From: Doris montereyensis
Lineage: Eukaryota; Mollusca; Gastropoda; Nudibranchia; Dorididae
Assembly (NCBI GenBank): GCA_037039925.1
Contig: JAXRKP010000096.1
Span: forward strand, 237,501 to 301,500
DNA length: 64,000 bases
Direction of reading: 5' to 3'
Shown here: piece by piece, positions 33,755 to 45,700 of the stretch
How the letters are laid out: each line of letters opens with the position of its first letter
Position numbering within the stretch: the first letter of the stretch is position 1
Program-made: the position numbers and the translations under genes
The notes under the pieces: generated by a model
Seen by the model: the letters and a program-made list of their open reading frames with translations, nothing else
The model's database searches: none
What the model was told of the DNA's origin: nothing

Positions 33755-36700
33755 ACTTTTTCACTTTTGTCGAAGGTCTTTGAAACGTTTGCTTCATGCC
33801 GCCTTTAGCTGTGTGAAATTTCAGATTCTGTGTGGTGTCCTGCATCCAAGCCGCCTCGTACTGAGTGGTGTCTTGATCCAATAAATGTGTGTACTTAGTG
33901 CGACCAGAACGTCCAAAGTTTTTGACCTGATTAAAAAGGAAAATAATAAAACAGGGATCATATTAAATAGTTAAAAGGAGCAGACTATTTCGGATTATTA
34001 GAACACACAAAAAAAAGAAACAAAAGTTCTGATATTTTGACAATGCTGTTAGTAGTGTTAGCTGCTATATCCTATGATAATGATAATTAACAAGAGACGG
34101 CTTTCCTGTGAGAATCTTTCAGGATTCATAAAGTACTGTCCTTGGATTTGCTATGACTCAATACATATTTCTTTCATATTTTTCTTGAACTGGCTCTGTC
34201 CACATACAAAGATAAAATAAAATTAAGATAAAGCAGTGATGAGTGGAATATACACAACATTAATGAAAAGACAAAATTTCATATTGGCCAAAAACCTGGA
34301 GCGGAAGATGGCTGGCTTATTTCAAAGGAATCAAATGCTGTCATCGGGTATAAGGGGCTCTACTCGTATTTTCATGTTTATGTGACAACAAACTCATTAC
34401 AGCTTTTGGAGGCACAATGGCAATGAGGACTCACACAATGGCAATGAGGCGACTCCTAGGGAACACAATGGCAATGAGGCGACTCTAGGGAACAACAATG
34501 GCAATGAGGCGACTCTAGGGAACACAATGGCAAGAGGCGACTCTAGGGAACACAATGGCAATGAGGCGACTCCTAGGGAACACAATGGCAATGAGGCGAC
34601 TCTAGGGAACACAATGGCAATGAGGCGACTCCTAGGGAACACAATGGCAATGAGGCGACTCTAGGGAACACAATGGCAATGAGACGACTCCTAGGGAACA
34701 CAATGGCAATGAGGCGACTCCTAGGGAACACAATGGCAATGAGGCGACTCCTAGGGAACACAATGGCAATGAGGCGACTCCTAGGGAACACAATGGCAAT
34801 GAGGCGACTCCTAGGGAACACAATGGCAATGAGACGACTCCTAGGAACACAATGGCAATGAGGCGACTCCTAGGGAATGGCAATGAGGCGACTCTAATGG
34901 CAATGAGGCGACTCCTAGGGCAATGTAGGCGACTCTAGGGTACACAATGTATCAGTGTGGCGACTTCAAATTTTAGTATTACAAAAATATTACTCTTTGT
35001 ATATCTTACCTGCATAACTTTGGGTAAAATGGTTTTGTCAAAATGATCCTCCAAAGTGGGTTGAGAGAAGTCTTGTTTGAAGACTTCGTCATCTTGACTC
35101 TGAGGAGCGTCAAAGCACACACATGGATTACTCGATTCATTAATATATACATAGATATCATCCCCCTGAAGAAAAGAATGTTTTTTAATCATAGTCAAAT
35201 CAGTCTCAGACTTTATATAGATGGTTGAAAACTTGTGAGATCACAAAAACACAACTTTATCAAGATAGGATCAGTTAATGATTGAATATAATATATCGGA
35301 CAACTTCAGAATTCAATTTAGTACTCATACCAAGAAAAACGCTCCTCTGTGATAAAATTTCTGCAAAAATTTGTATTTTCCTTTTGGTGCTTTGTTTGTG
35401 ACTTGTTTAGGATTCTGCCGCAGTTCTTGGCGCCGTTCTTCTTCCGTCATATTTCGGTAGCGGTCAATATCCAGCTTCTCCTTGTCAATACTATAGAAAA
35501 AGGAAAAGATAAAGACAATGTCAGGCCATTAGCGTTCTAAATGCAGATGGGATTACTTCTACGGGGAAATGAATATTTTTAATATTTACAATAAATGCTC
35601 TCATTTCGATATTTTATTTTTCAACATGTTATTTTACTTCCACATAATCTCCTGTTGAGGGAGACTCGGTAGCCCAGAGGCCAGGCATCGGCCTCTCAAC
35701 CAAAAGGAGTGGGTCTGAGCCCCGCCCACAGTTGAACAATTCCTTGAGTTTTTTCCGACTACCCCTCCCCGGTCCAGGTAGGTGGATCGACACTTAGTCC
35801 CACCAGAGACAGCCGATAAAAAGAAGCTCCCAAGCAGAACACAACACTTCGAGCATGTTAAAGATCCCTTGGCTGTTTACAAGGCAGTCCGGGCCAAACC
35901 TTAAAATAGAATCCTACCACTACCACAAAACCAGAGATGATCTTAGTTGTGGATGTGGGTAAATCAAATCAATTGAAATTCTCCCGTTGAACCTGATATC
36001 CCAACCCGTGATGTCACTTCCTTCAAAAGGTCTGCCGCCATAATATTAATACTGTTGCCACTTTTGAGCAAAGTTTCATTCACATAATACTAGATCTAAT
36101 ACTTCTGCAAATATCATCCATATTATCTTTCATAGACGTGTCAATCTGTAGGTATTATACCAGCTCTCTGAATAGAACGGCCAATATTAAGAAAATAAGC
36201 CAACCTCGATAGGAGTAAGCCAAGAAAAATCTTAAGCTAGTAGTGACAACAGGCAAGTGAAAATTTTGGGTGTGCAGCATCCCAACATAAGACTAAAACT
36301 ATGAAAACTCAAAACTACGTAAACCTAAAACTACGTAAACCTAAAACTATGTAAACTTAAAACTACGTAAACCTAAAACTATGTAAACCTAAAACTACGT
36401 AAACCTAAAACTATGTAAACCTAAAACTACGTAAATCTAAAACTACGTAAACCTAAAACTACGTAAACCTAAAACTACGTAAACCAAAACTACGTAAACC
36501 TAAAACTACATAAACCTAAACTACTAAACTTAAAACTATGTAAACTCAAAACTACGTAAACCTAAAACTACATAAACCTAAAACTACGTAAACTTAAAAC
36601 TATGTAAACTTAAAACTACGTAAACTTAAAACTATGTAAACTTAAAACTATGTAAACTTAAAACTATGTAAACTTAAAACTATGTAAACTTAAAACTATA

Positions 36701-39700
36701 TAAATCCAAAACCATGTAAACCCAAAACTATGAGAACCTAAAACTATGTAAATCCAATATTAATAATATTATGTAAAGCCAAAACTATGGTTCAAAAACG
36801 CATCTCTGTAAGATAATACATGATTAATCTAAAAAGCGCAGCGATTCCATGATAATGTGCCTTTTAGATATTTTCTAATGACGATCTGCATCATTATCAT
36901 AAACAGGCTGTAAAACTAACTAAAATAGTAGAGTAATAGTAAAATACATTGACAACATGTACAAGCAGCAAGCTTGTAGTCATGGTTGAACAGAAGAGCT
37001 AACATCAAGTTACCAATATCAACAAACACTGAAATCACTTCTACATCTAATACATAAAAGGGTTTTTCCCTATTGACTTACGCTTCACGTTCTTCCCTGT
37101 CCCTCTTGATTCTCTTCAATTCCCTGACCTTCCATAGTTCGTACTCCTCTTCATCATTTTCAGCATCAGAGTCAACTTTTTCACAAGCCTGTTGCATGCT
37201 TTTCTCCTCTTCCAATTCACGTTTCATATCCTGATTAGCCATCTAGAAAATAATAAAACAAACAAAAATTGCAAAGGTATTTGTAATGTTTTCAAATCAG
37301 GCAGCAAACTGTTTTTTTCATTGACAGAGAGGTAGTAAACGACAGAGCGACTAACAGGTTGGGAGCTGAAAAGATAGAGAGAGACACTTTTTGTTTCATT
37401 GAAATTTACCACTACCACCAATTGTGATGATCTCAGGGTGAATTAAGAGGAAACGATCATGGAGAATCTCTTGCATTAACACATTACTTTGTGTAATGTA
37501 GAAAAATAAATCAAGCTGATCAAAAAAGTCTGTGTACAGTACCTTAATTGTTTGGCGCTTTCTCTCTTCTGACAATTTCTTCGCTTCGGTTTCCAGTTCT
37601 TGAGCCTTTGCCTCCTCCCTCTCTTTCTCTTGAATTGTTATTCTGTCTTTCCTGTACAAAAGAGGTTTGTAATGAGGCAAAGGTTTATTCTATGCATTGG
37701 TAAATCCTCTTATATTTATACTCGCATTGTCCGCATTTCTGTAAATTTTCTGGAATTTGATCCCTATTAATCATACTTTTAGTTAGAATTGGCTATGCGT
37801 TTCAAAATCATTGCTGAATAAGCAATGATAATTCAAAAGATAAAAACAAAACAAGAACAGCACAGCTTAATCTTAAAAAATACAAGTAAAAACAGGTATA
37901 AGAATTTTAACATTATGACTCTTAAGTCACCTTACTTAAAGTGAATGCATTTTTGTATTGCTAATACTTTTCTGCTATCTATGTTACTGACTTTCTAACA
38001 AAGACAGGCTTCAGCCTAGGTCCTGTCTCCTCCTCAGAGTCTGTGTATTCCTCGTACTCTGATGATTCTTCCTCTGATTCTTCCTCATCTTTCTTCTCTT
38101 CTTCCACATCCATGACCTCCTGCGGACCAAAAACAAATACAGAATATGTATTGCGGTCCAATGGTTGAGAGTGAAAATATTATAAACAGAGGCACGGTCA
38201 AAACTGACAGAAAATTTTGATACAGCATTTGTAACTTTTGGTCTCATAATTAGCTCTGCTTTTCTCACTTGTTTCAGGTACAAATAAACATTTCATAATA
38301 CAGAGCATAAAAAAATAGTTTGCCAGGAGGCAGGGAGAGTAAGCATGAATGATATCTATGTACCCTGTTAAAAATTTAAGGGGGGGGGGGGGGGGGGGTC
38401 CTGGAGTGAAAATTTTCCCGTTTGTTCCTATCAATTTAATTTATGTATAGGTGTAATGGGCATGGTGTACTGAGTTGAAATATGTCGTTTTTTTCCTGCC
38501 GCTTCCGGTTGCCATGAAAATGGCCACCATCTCGGATTTTGCCCCAAATTTGACCAACTTCAATGTCGATAGGCTTTTTCATTTTTCAACAAATTTGTTT
38601 CAAAACTTGGCACACACCTTATTTGATACAATATCTAAATTTGATCAGATCGGATTTTTGTTTCATTAATAAGTTTTGATTTTATGATTTATTTTAAAAT
38701 AGCATATGAGAACAACCAAAAATATACAAAAATATTGTCCAAAAAATTCAAAAACTATAATACATATCACAAAAAGCATCTAATAATTTCTTTTCTTTCC
38801 CCCACTCATCATCCATACCAAATTTCACGAAAGATACGTTGAGAAATAAAAAAGGAGATAGGAAATAATGAACAAAAAAGGACATTTTGAGAAAATCATA
38901 TTTTTCTCGCATTTTCTGTTATTTGAATACATTTTTCTCCCATAAACCTAAGAAAAGAGTAGGATAATCCTTTGAAACATCATAAAACATCGAGAGGCTC
39001 TCAATTACTTCTTATTGACACTGTTTTAAGTGCACCAGCACCTTTTTACTCATTTTGAGATGGTGCCTTTTGATAGGTGTGCGGAATATGTTCCGTCACC
39101 TCCGGTCGATCTAAGACAATACTCATAATAGATCCTCTAATAAGTTGTTTTGGATAGCATTTAGTGTAGCTATCTAAGGCAATACTCATAATAGATCCTC
39201 AATAAGGTTGTTTTGGATAGCATTTAGTGTGCCAATCTAAGGCAATACTCATAATAGATCCTCAAATAAGGTTGTTTTGGATAGCATTTACTGTGCCGAT
39301 CTAAGGCAATATTCATAGATCCTCAAATAATATTCATAATAGATCCTCAAATAAGGTTAGTTTCTAAGGCAATATTCATCCTCAAATAAGGTTGTTTTGG
39401 ATAGCCGATCTAAGGCAATATTCATAATAGATCCTCAAATAAGGTTGTTTTGGATAGCATTTAGTGTGCCGATCTAAGGCAATATTCATAATAGATCCTC
39501 AAATAAGGTTGTTTTGGATAGCATTTAGTGTGCCGATCTAAGGCAATATTCATAATAGATCCTCAAATAAGGTTGTTTTGGATAGCATTTACTGTGCCGA
39601 TCTAAGGCAATATTCATAATAGATCCTCAAATAAGGTTGTTTTGGATAGCATTTAGTGTGCCTATCTAAGGCAATATTCATAATAGATCCTCAAATAAGG

Positions 39701-42700
39701 TTGTTTTGGATAGCATTTAGTGTAGCTATCTAAGGCAATATTCATAATAGATCCTCTAATAAGGTTGTTTTGGATAGCATTTAGTGTAGCTATCTAAGGC
39801 AATATTCATAATAGATCCTCAAATAAGTTTGTTTTGGATAGCATTTAGTGTGCCGATCTAAGGCAATATTCATAATAGATCCTCAAATAAGGTTGTTTTG
39901 GATAGCATTTAGTGATCTAAGGCAATATTCATAATATCAAATAAGGTTGTTTTGGATAGCAATATTCATAATAGATTCTCAAATAAGGTTGTTTTGGATA
40001 GCATTTAGTGTGCTTATCTAAGGCAATATTCATAATAGATCCTCAAATAAGGTTGTTTTGGATAGCGTTTATTGTGGCGATCAAAATGAGTACGGTACCA
40101 ACTTACCGTACTTTAGATAATATTTCCGGCTTTTATTGTATAATAGCTGTGTTGAAAGATAGGCCTGTATTGTTTCTAAAAACTCGTATAAATTCGATAC
40201 TGAGCTTATCTTATGATGAGAATGAACTGCTCTATCCACTAGTATGATAGACTAGATTTGTCCCATTTTCGGCAAGAATGGCATTCCCAGAACCTGCCCC
40301 ACCCCCTTAAGGGCATATTGAGATAAACAGTATGACAAAGGGAAATAAATGTAACATCTGTAAGTCTTTGCTTGTGTGGAGGAATCCACCTAAACAAACT
40401 TACTGTTTTCTCATGTGGCTTTCCAAGAGATTGAACGAAATCCCCTTTTCCCGCTCAAAATATAAACCTTATATGACATAAAAGAATTAAATGTTTGTGT
40501 TTCACCATTGACTTAAGACATAATTAACAGTATTGAATTGTGTTTGTATTCATGCTCCCGTCTGTCTCTTCGCATCTATTTACATATAGTATTTTCCATA
40601 TATTGATGGTGTCGGGCACAAACTGGCCAAGTCGAAAAACACTTTTAGAGAAGAGACAAAAACTGAATAATTCTCTTGAAAATCGGTTCTAAATCATAAC
40701 ATTTTACACACATGAGATGGATGGGATGTTTGTTCCAATGGGCTAATTATTTTTTATATGAAATTAATTTATTATAACTTCACGACTTGGCCGTTTTGAG
40801 ACATAAGAAAATGAAGCACTCAGCCATTTGTACCTAGACCGACTCATTCAGTTGAAAACTGACATGGCTGTTTTCTGCCAATATGAAAAACGAAAGCTCA
40901 ACATAGCTGGTTTGATAAAACATAGTTTTGAAACATTTCTATAAGATAATGTCTCCTGCTATTTTTACACAGTATAGTTTTAGTTTCTGTGAAGTTGAAT
41001 AGCTATTTTTCTTAAAATTGGAAATTTCGGACATGGCCGGTTTGTGCCATCATCGATATATTATTTATTGAGGGTATATATGTCTTGTTTCACGCCTTGA
41101 ACCATTGCCAACAAATGTCACATTGAAACACACATTTTCGAATTAGCAGAGCCATGAACAATCTCCACCTTTTTCTAAAGGTGGAAATTGTTTGCAAAAA
41201 AACAGAACGATTAGGAAAAAAAGTGTACAATTTGAAAATACTAACAAAATTTAACAGCTAAAATAACGTGCAATCTCGAAAAAAATGGATTTGTATGCTT
41301 TTTTAGCGGTAGTTTAGCAGCACTTTTCAGAGTGAAGGAGACAATAAATTTCCTCCCAACTTTCATACCATCAATTTGGAGCAAATATTTTCGGAACATA
41401 CATGTACTTACTTCTTCTTCCCTCTGCTGTACAAGTTTCTGTCGCCTCATTGCTCTGCGCTTTTCAATTTCCTGTAAAAGTAAAGAAAAAAATGGACACA
41501 TTTCAGAAACTCCTTGCAGCATGAGATATTTTTCATTGATCATACCTAATCAACTTGTATGTATATCATATGAACCAGGCTTATCCTTGAATAGTTTATA
41601 CTAAGTATCATCATCGGAAGTGTGTGAAAGCTGAGAGTTCCCCAGGGACTCCTTGGCAGCGTATCAATATGAGAAACATTTTTGCATGATATGATAAACA
41701 TTATAAAACAATTTAAATCCATTTTCTTTCTCTCACACCCCCCCTCCTTTCTCTCTCATGTTCCCACCCCCCTCTTCTCTCACAGTCATAAGGTTTTAAG
41801 TTCTTTACTTTTTCCCCGTTATCGTAGCGCCTTGAGGTTTCGGCGAAAGGCGCTGTAAAAATGTTTTACTATCATTATCTATCTATCTCAATGTATCATC
41901 AGTCAGGCATGGCTTTTAGGATAGTGCATTTTCTTCATGTCCAATAGATTTCATTAATCTTAAACATATTCTTATTCTATTATCACAAAGTTGTTACTTG
42001 CAATTGGAACTGTAAAATCTTTGTATACGTGAAAAGCAAAAACCTATCATCAACTAACCTTCACCATTCCCCATTCTCCAACTACTGCTAAAAAGAAATA
42101 ATCGACAAACTTTGAAGTTTTATTTCATCCACTTCACGCATTTTACCTCTTCATCTAGTTCCTCCTCTTCTTCGTCATCCTCTTCTGCTACTTCTATGCC
42201 TTCTTCCACTCTTCTCCTTCGAACCGGTCTGTCTTCATCATCAGAGGCCTCGGCAAGTACTTCTGGTTCCAGAACTTCTCTTCTGTGACGAGTCACCCTG
42301 CCATTTCATATAAAGGAACAGTATCATTATTATCTCATTCTGAAAATGAATTTCTTTTTAGACCTTTTAACAAAAAAAGAAAAAGAAAGTATGATAAAAT
42401 ATTTGCGTTGTTGTAATTATTTAAAAGTATTTGTCATACATGGGACATGACTGTATGAGAAATATTCATAGCCAAAACCAGGGTTAACTAAAAAACCGAA
42501 TTGACTCAGTAATTCGTGAAAGGAATTACGAATGAAGGCATCTGTCTGCTTTTTACATAAATGACATACACCCGTTTCTATCTTTTTAAGAACAAATAGA
42601 AAAATAAATGACCTGTCTTCATCGTCATCACTTTCAGCTTTTTCTCTGTGTTGTAATCTTCTAAGCCGTCTGTCCTGGATCTCCTTGTGTTCATCATCGT

Positions 42701-45700
42701 CATCGTCTGTGTCTTCCTCTTTCCTTTGGTCATCTGGAACTCTGAAACACGAAACCAGTTCCTACTTCTTCTTCCTCATCGCTACTGCTATCCGGTGCAA
42801 ACTCTGGCCTTTGACCTTTCATGTAGCGGGTGACCTTGACCTTCTCCATGGTAAGTTCACCTGGAGGAGCAGGAATGAATTCATATATAAATGGTAAGCA
42901 AACAGTATGATTATGAAGATTCAAGATAGCAAAGGAGTGCAATATTCTTGCTGTACTTTCCAATTCTATCCAATATAAGTGAAATGGAATAGGTTGGGTG
43001 GGGGGGGGGGGGCAGTCGGGACAAGGAAAGAAAGCAAATAACACAATACAATTTATACAAAAGGAATAAAAACAGAAAAAAAAAAAGACACATAACTAAT
43101 TCTGATAACCGTACCTCAGATCTGTAGACAAATTATGGTTACAACAACAATTCATTTTATATTAAAGAATTTAACAAATAAAATTTTAAAAATCTGAAAA
43201 GTCAATCATCATCTATAAAAAAAAATCAAAGATATTGATATAAACTTGACCATTGTATATCTCATAGGTTGTTTTTGCTTTGTGTTGAGCCTAAACATAT
43301 GTGTGGTGGTGCAGGATAATCAGTCGGAAGTAGCTGACAGTGATTTGGTGTTATCGTTGATTAAAGTCGATTGAGTCAAATTTTATTGATTTTCAGATTC
43401 TGTCAAATTTGGATTCTATAAATATGTTTTCTATCTCCTCTGAAAATATCTTTCATGAAATCAATCTAGAAATGTAGTTAAATTCCCTTTTATTGAGGAT
43501 ACCCCTTGCAATTATATTCAGGGTTGAGATCGACAGACATGGTTGTGGGCCAGCGTAACTTCATTTTCACCCTGTCATTTTCAAATTGCATTCCAACGCA
43601 CTACACATAAGCAAACCATACACTATGACACATAAAAACACTAATAAGAATCGTCTGTTTTCACTAACGGTTAGTGCTCATTAATATTGCGGAACCAATT
43701 TGAGCGCGCATAGTAAGTTTGTGCGACCTCCGGTTTGTTAAACCTTGTAAAATAGTTCTATGTTTTTCACTCTTTTTACTTGTGAATGTCAATTAATTGC
43801 ACATACTTGTGTTTGATTTACGTGATTTTCTTATTTCTACACAAGCTGATGTGTAGTTTATAACATCTTTGAGCAAAATTTTAGCAATGACGTGTTTCTA
43901 AATTGAACCGCCGTGATTCAATTTCCGACATAAACAATCGCAAAATGGCTTCACCCAGTGGAGATGCGAATGCTCACTCTGTTGTCCGCATTTTAAATCT
44001 AAATTCTGTTGACTCAGAAGTGTATTTCAATACTATAAATGACTATTTTGGTGAAAGAAATGATACAGATAATGACAGCTACAGTGAGACCAGTGATGGT
44101 GAGTATTTTAACTAGATTCTAGACCTAGAATCAAGATTCTAGTTCTCAGTCTCCTCGCTCTTCTTCGTCTAGGCCTACTACTACTACTACTTGTCTGTCT
44201 TGTTAGCCAGCTTGCCTAGTTTACTACACTACTTGATTTACAATGTATTAGATTCATAGACTATATATCTATCCTATTTGTTGCTTGTTTTCTCTATATA
44301 GCTTAAATCTAGATAAATCATAAAGAGCTCTCTATTCAAATCGACCTCTAGTCTCAATCATTCTATTTTAGATCCTTGCCCTTGACAGAGAAATCTAGTA
44401 GAGCAGATACTAATATTAGCACTAGGGATTCAAGCTTTAAATGTCTCATCATTATGAATACAATTTTTTAATGTGATATTGATATGTTTCTCCATCCTCA
44501 GATCAAGATCTGATCAACTCAGAGTCTGATTCAGATTCTGAGTATCTGCCAGTAACAGTCGACTTGACTGAGACGTTCGTCCCCACTCAAAGACAGTCCT
44601 TTCCGCCCCAGCCATCTCCTTCCACCTCACCTTCTCCTATGACGCCACCACAAACACAGAAAACACCATGCAACTGCAAACTCAATGACAACAGGCTTTG
44701 CCACACTCATTTTGAACCTGACAACATAGAAAATTACACCTTACAGTATAGAGCACTCACAAATCACGAATTAGATATTTCACTACTCTCTAAAATTGCC
44801 AGCAGTATCCACCTTGACGATGAAACACGCAAATCAGGATGTACCCCACAGGAAAGCCTCTCGGTTAGACTACTACCATGGGCATAGGATCTGTCGTGAT
44901 TTTTAAAAATTCATACATTCTATTAGCCAGGACAAATTGACAGCCCTCATCAAACACTACAAAGCTTCTGGGGTAGAGGCCCTTGTCCACAAGAATACAA
45001 AAAAACGCCCACAACATGCCCTTCAGTACGAAGATACTTGCCAGGTTATTGAATTCATTTTAAACTGCGGAAGTTCATGGAATCCAGCTACCTGGCTGCA
45101 CTCCTAAGCACTGGGTCACAGACTGCAAACTGCTTCCCACCAACTGCACCAAAGCAACCGTGTTCACTCAATATTCAGCAGCAGCTGCAGCAGGCAACCA
45201 CCACATCGTTAAGCAAAGGACATTCCGTCGACTTTGGCAAACGTGGTTCCTTTCGTCCACACCATGCCTTCAGCCAGTGACCTGTGTTGGGTCTGCCAAC
45301 AAGGAGCATCAACACTTGTCAGGTGTGCCAATCAGTCAGATGAACAGAAGATTGAAAGCATTCGTCTATTGGATGCTCGCTTGGACATAGTGAAACTGGA
45401 GCATCAGTTCTACCAACAAATCTGCACAGAGATAAAGCAAAGTCTGCCCGATGACATTCAACGCAGGAAACATCAAAGGAAAAAACCATGTTTCATTTGA
45501 TTGTGCGCAACAGCTGCATTATCCCTTCAATCCTCTCCAGCCCGGCCTAATATTTTTAAAACGCCTCGAAAATGCGGACTGTTTGGTGTAAATTGTGAAG
45601 GTGTAAGGAAGCAAGTGAACTTTGTTATAGACAAGGCTCATTGCAGCGGAAAAGGGGCAAATGTTGTTGTTTCTTGTCTTCACTTTTATTTAGAAAATTT

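Noticed and set aside
34397..34883. Overlapping open frames with repetitive peptides on both strands
   Set aside because: The 30-bp period keeps all frames open; no start context, no non-repeat domain. Minisatellite artefact in an MFAP1 intron.
42730..43044. Minus frame extending MFAP1 exon 2 upstream of 42860
   Set aside because: Reads through intron; the acceptor CTCCTCCAG at 42861 and in-phase joining to exon 1 set the true boundary.
43450..43560. Minus-strand ATG reading MSVDLN as possible MFAP1 exon 1
   Set aside because: Does not splice in phase and lacks [10 protein letters not shown]; the true exon 1 is at 47191-47254.
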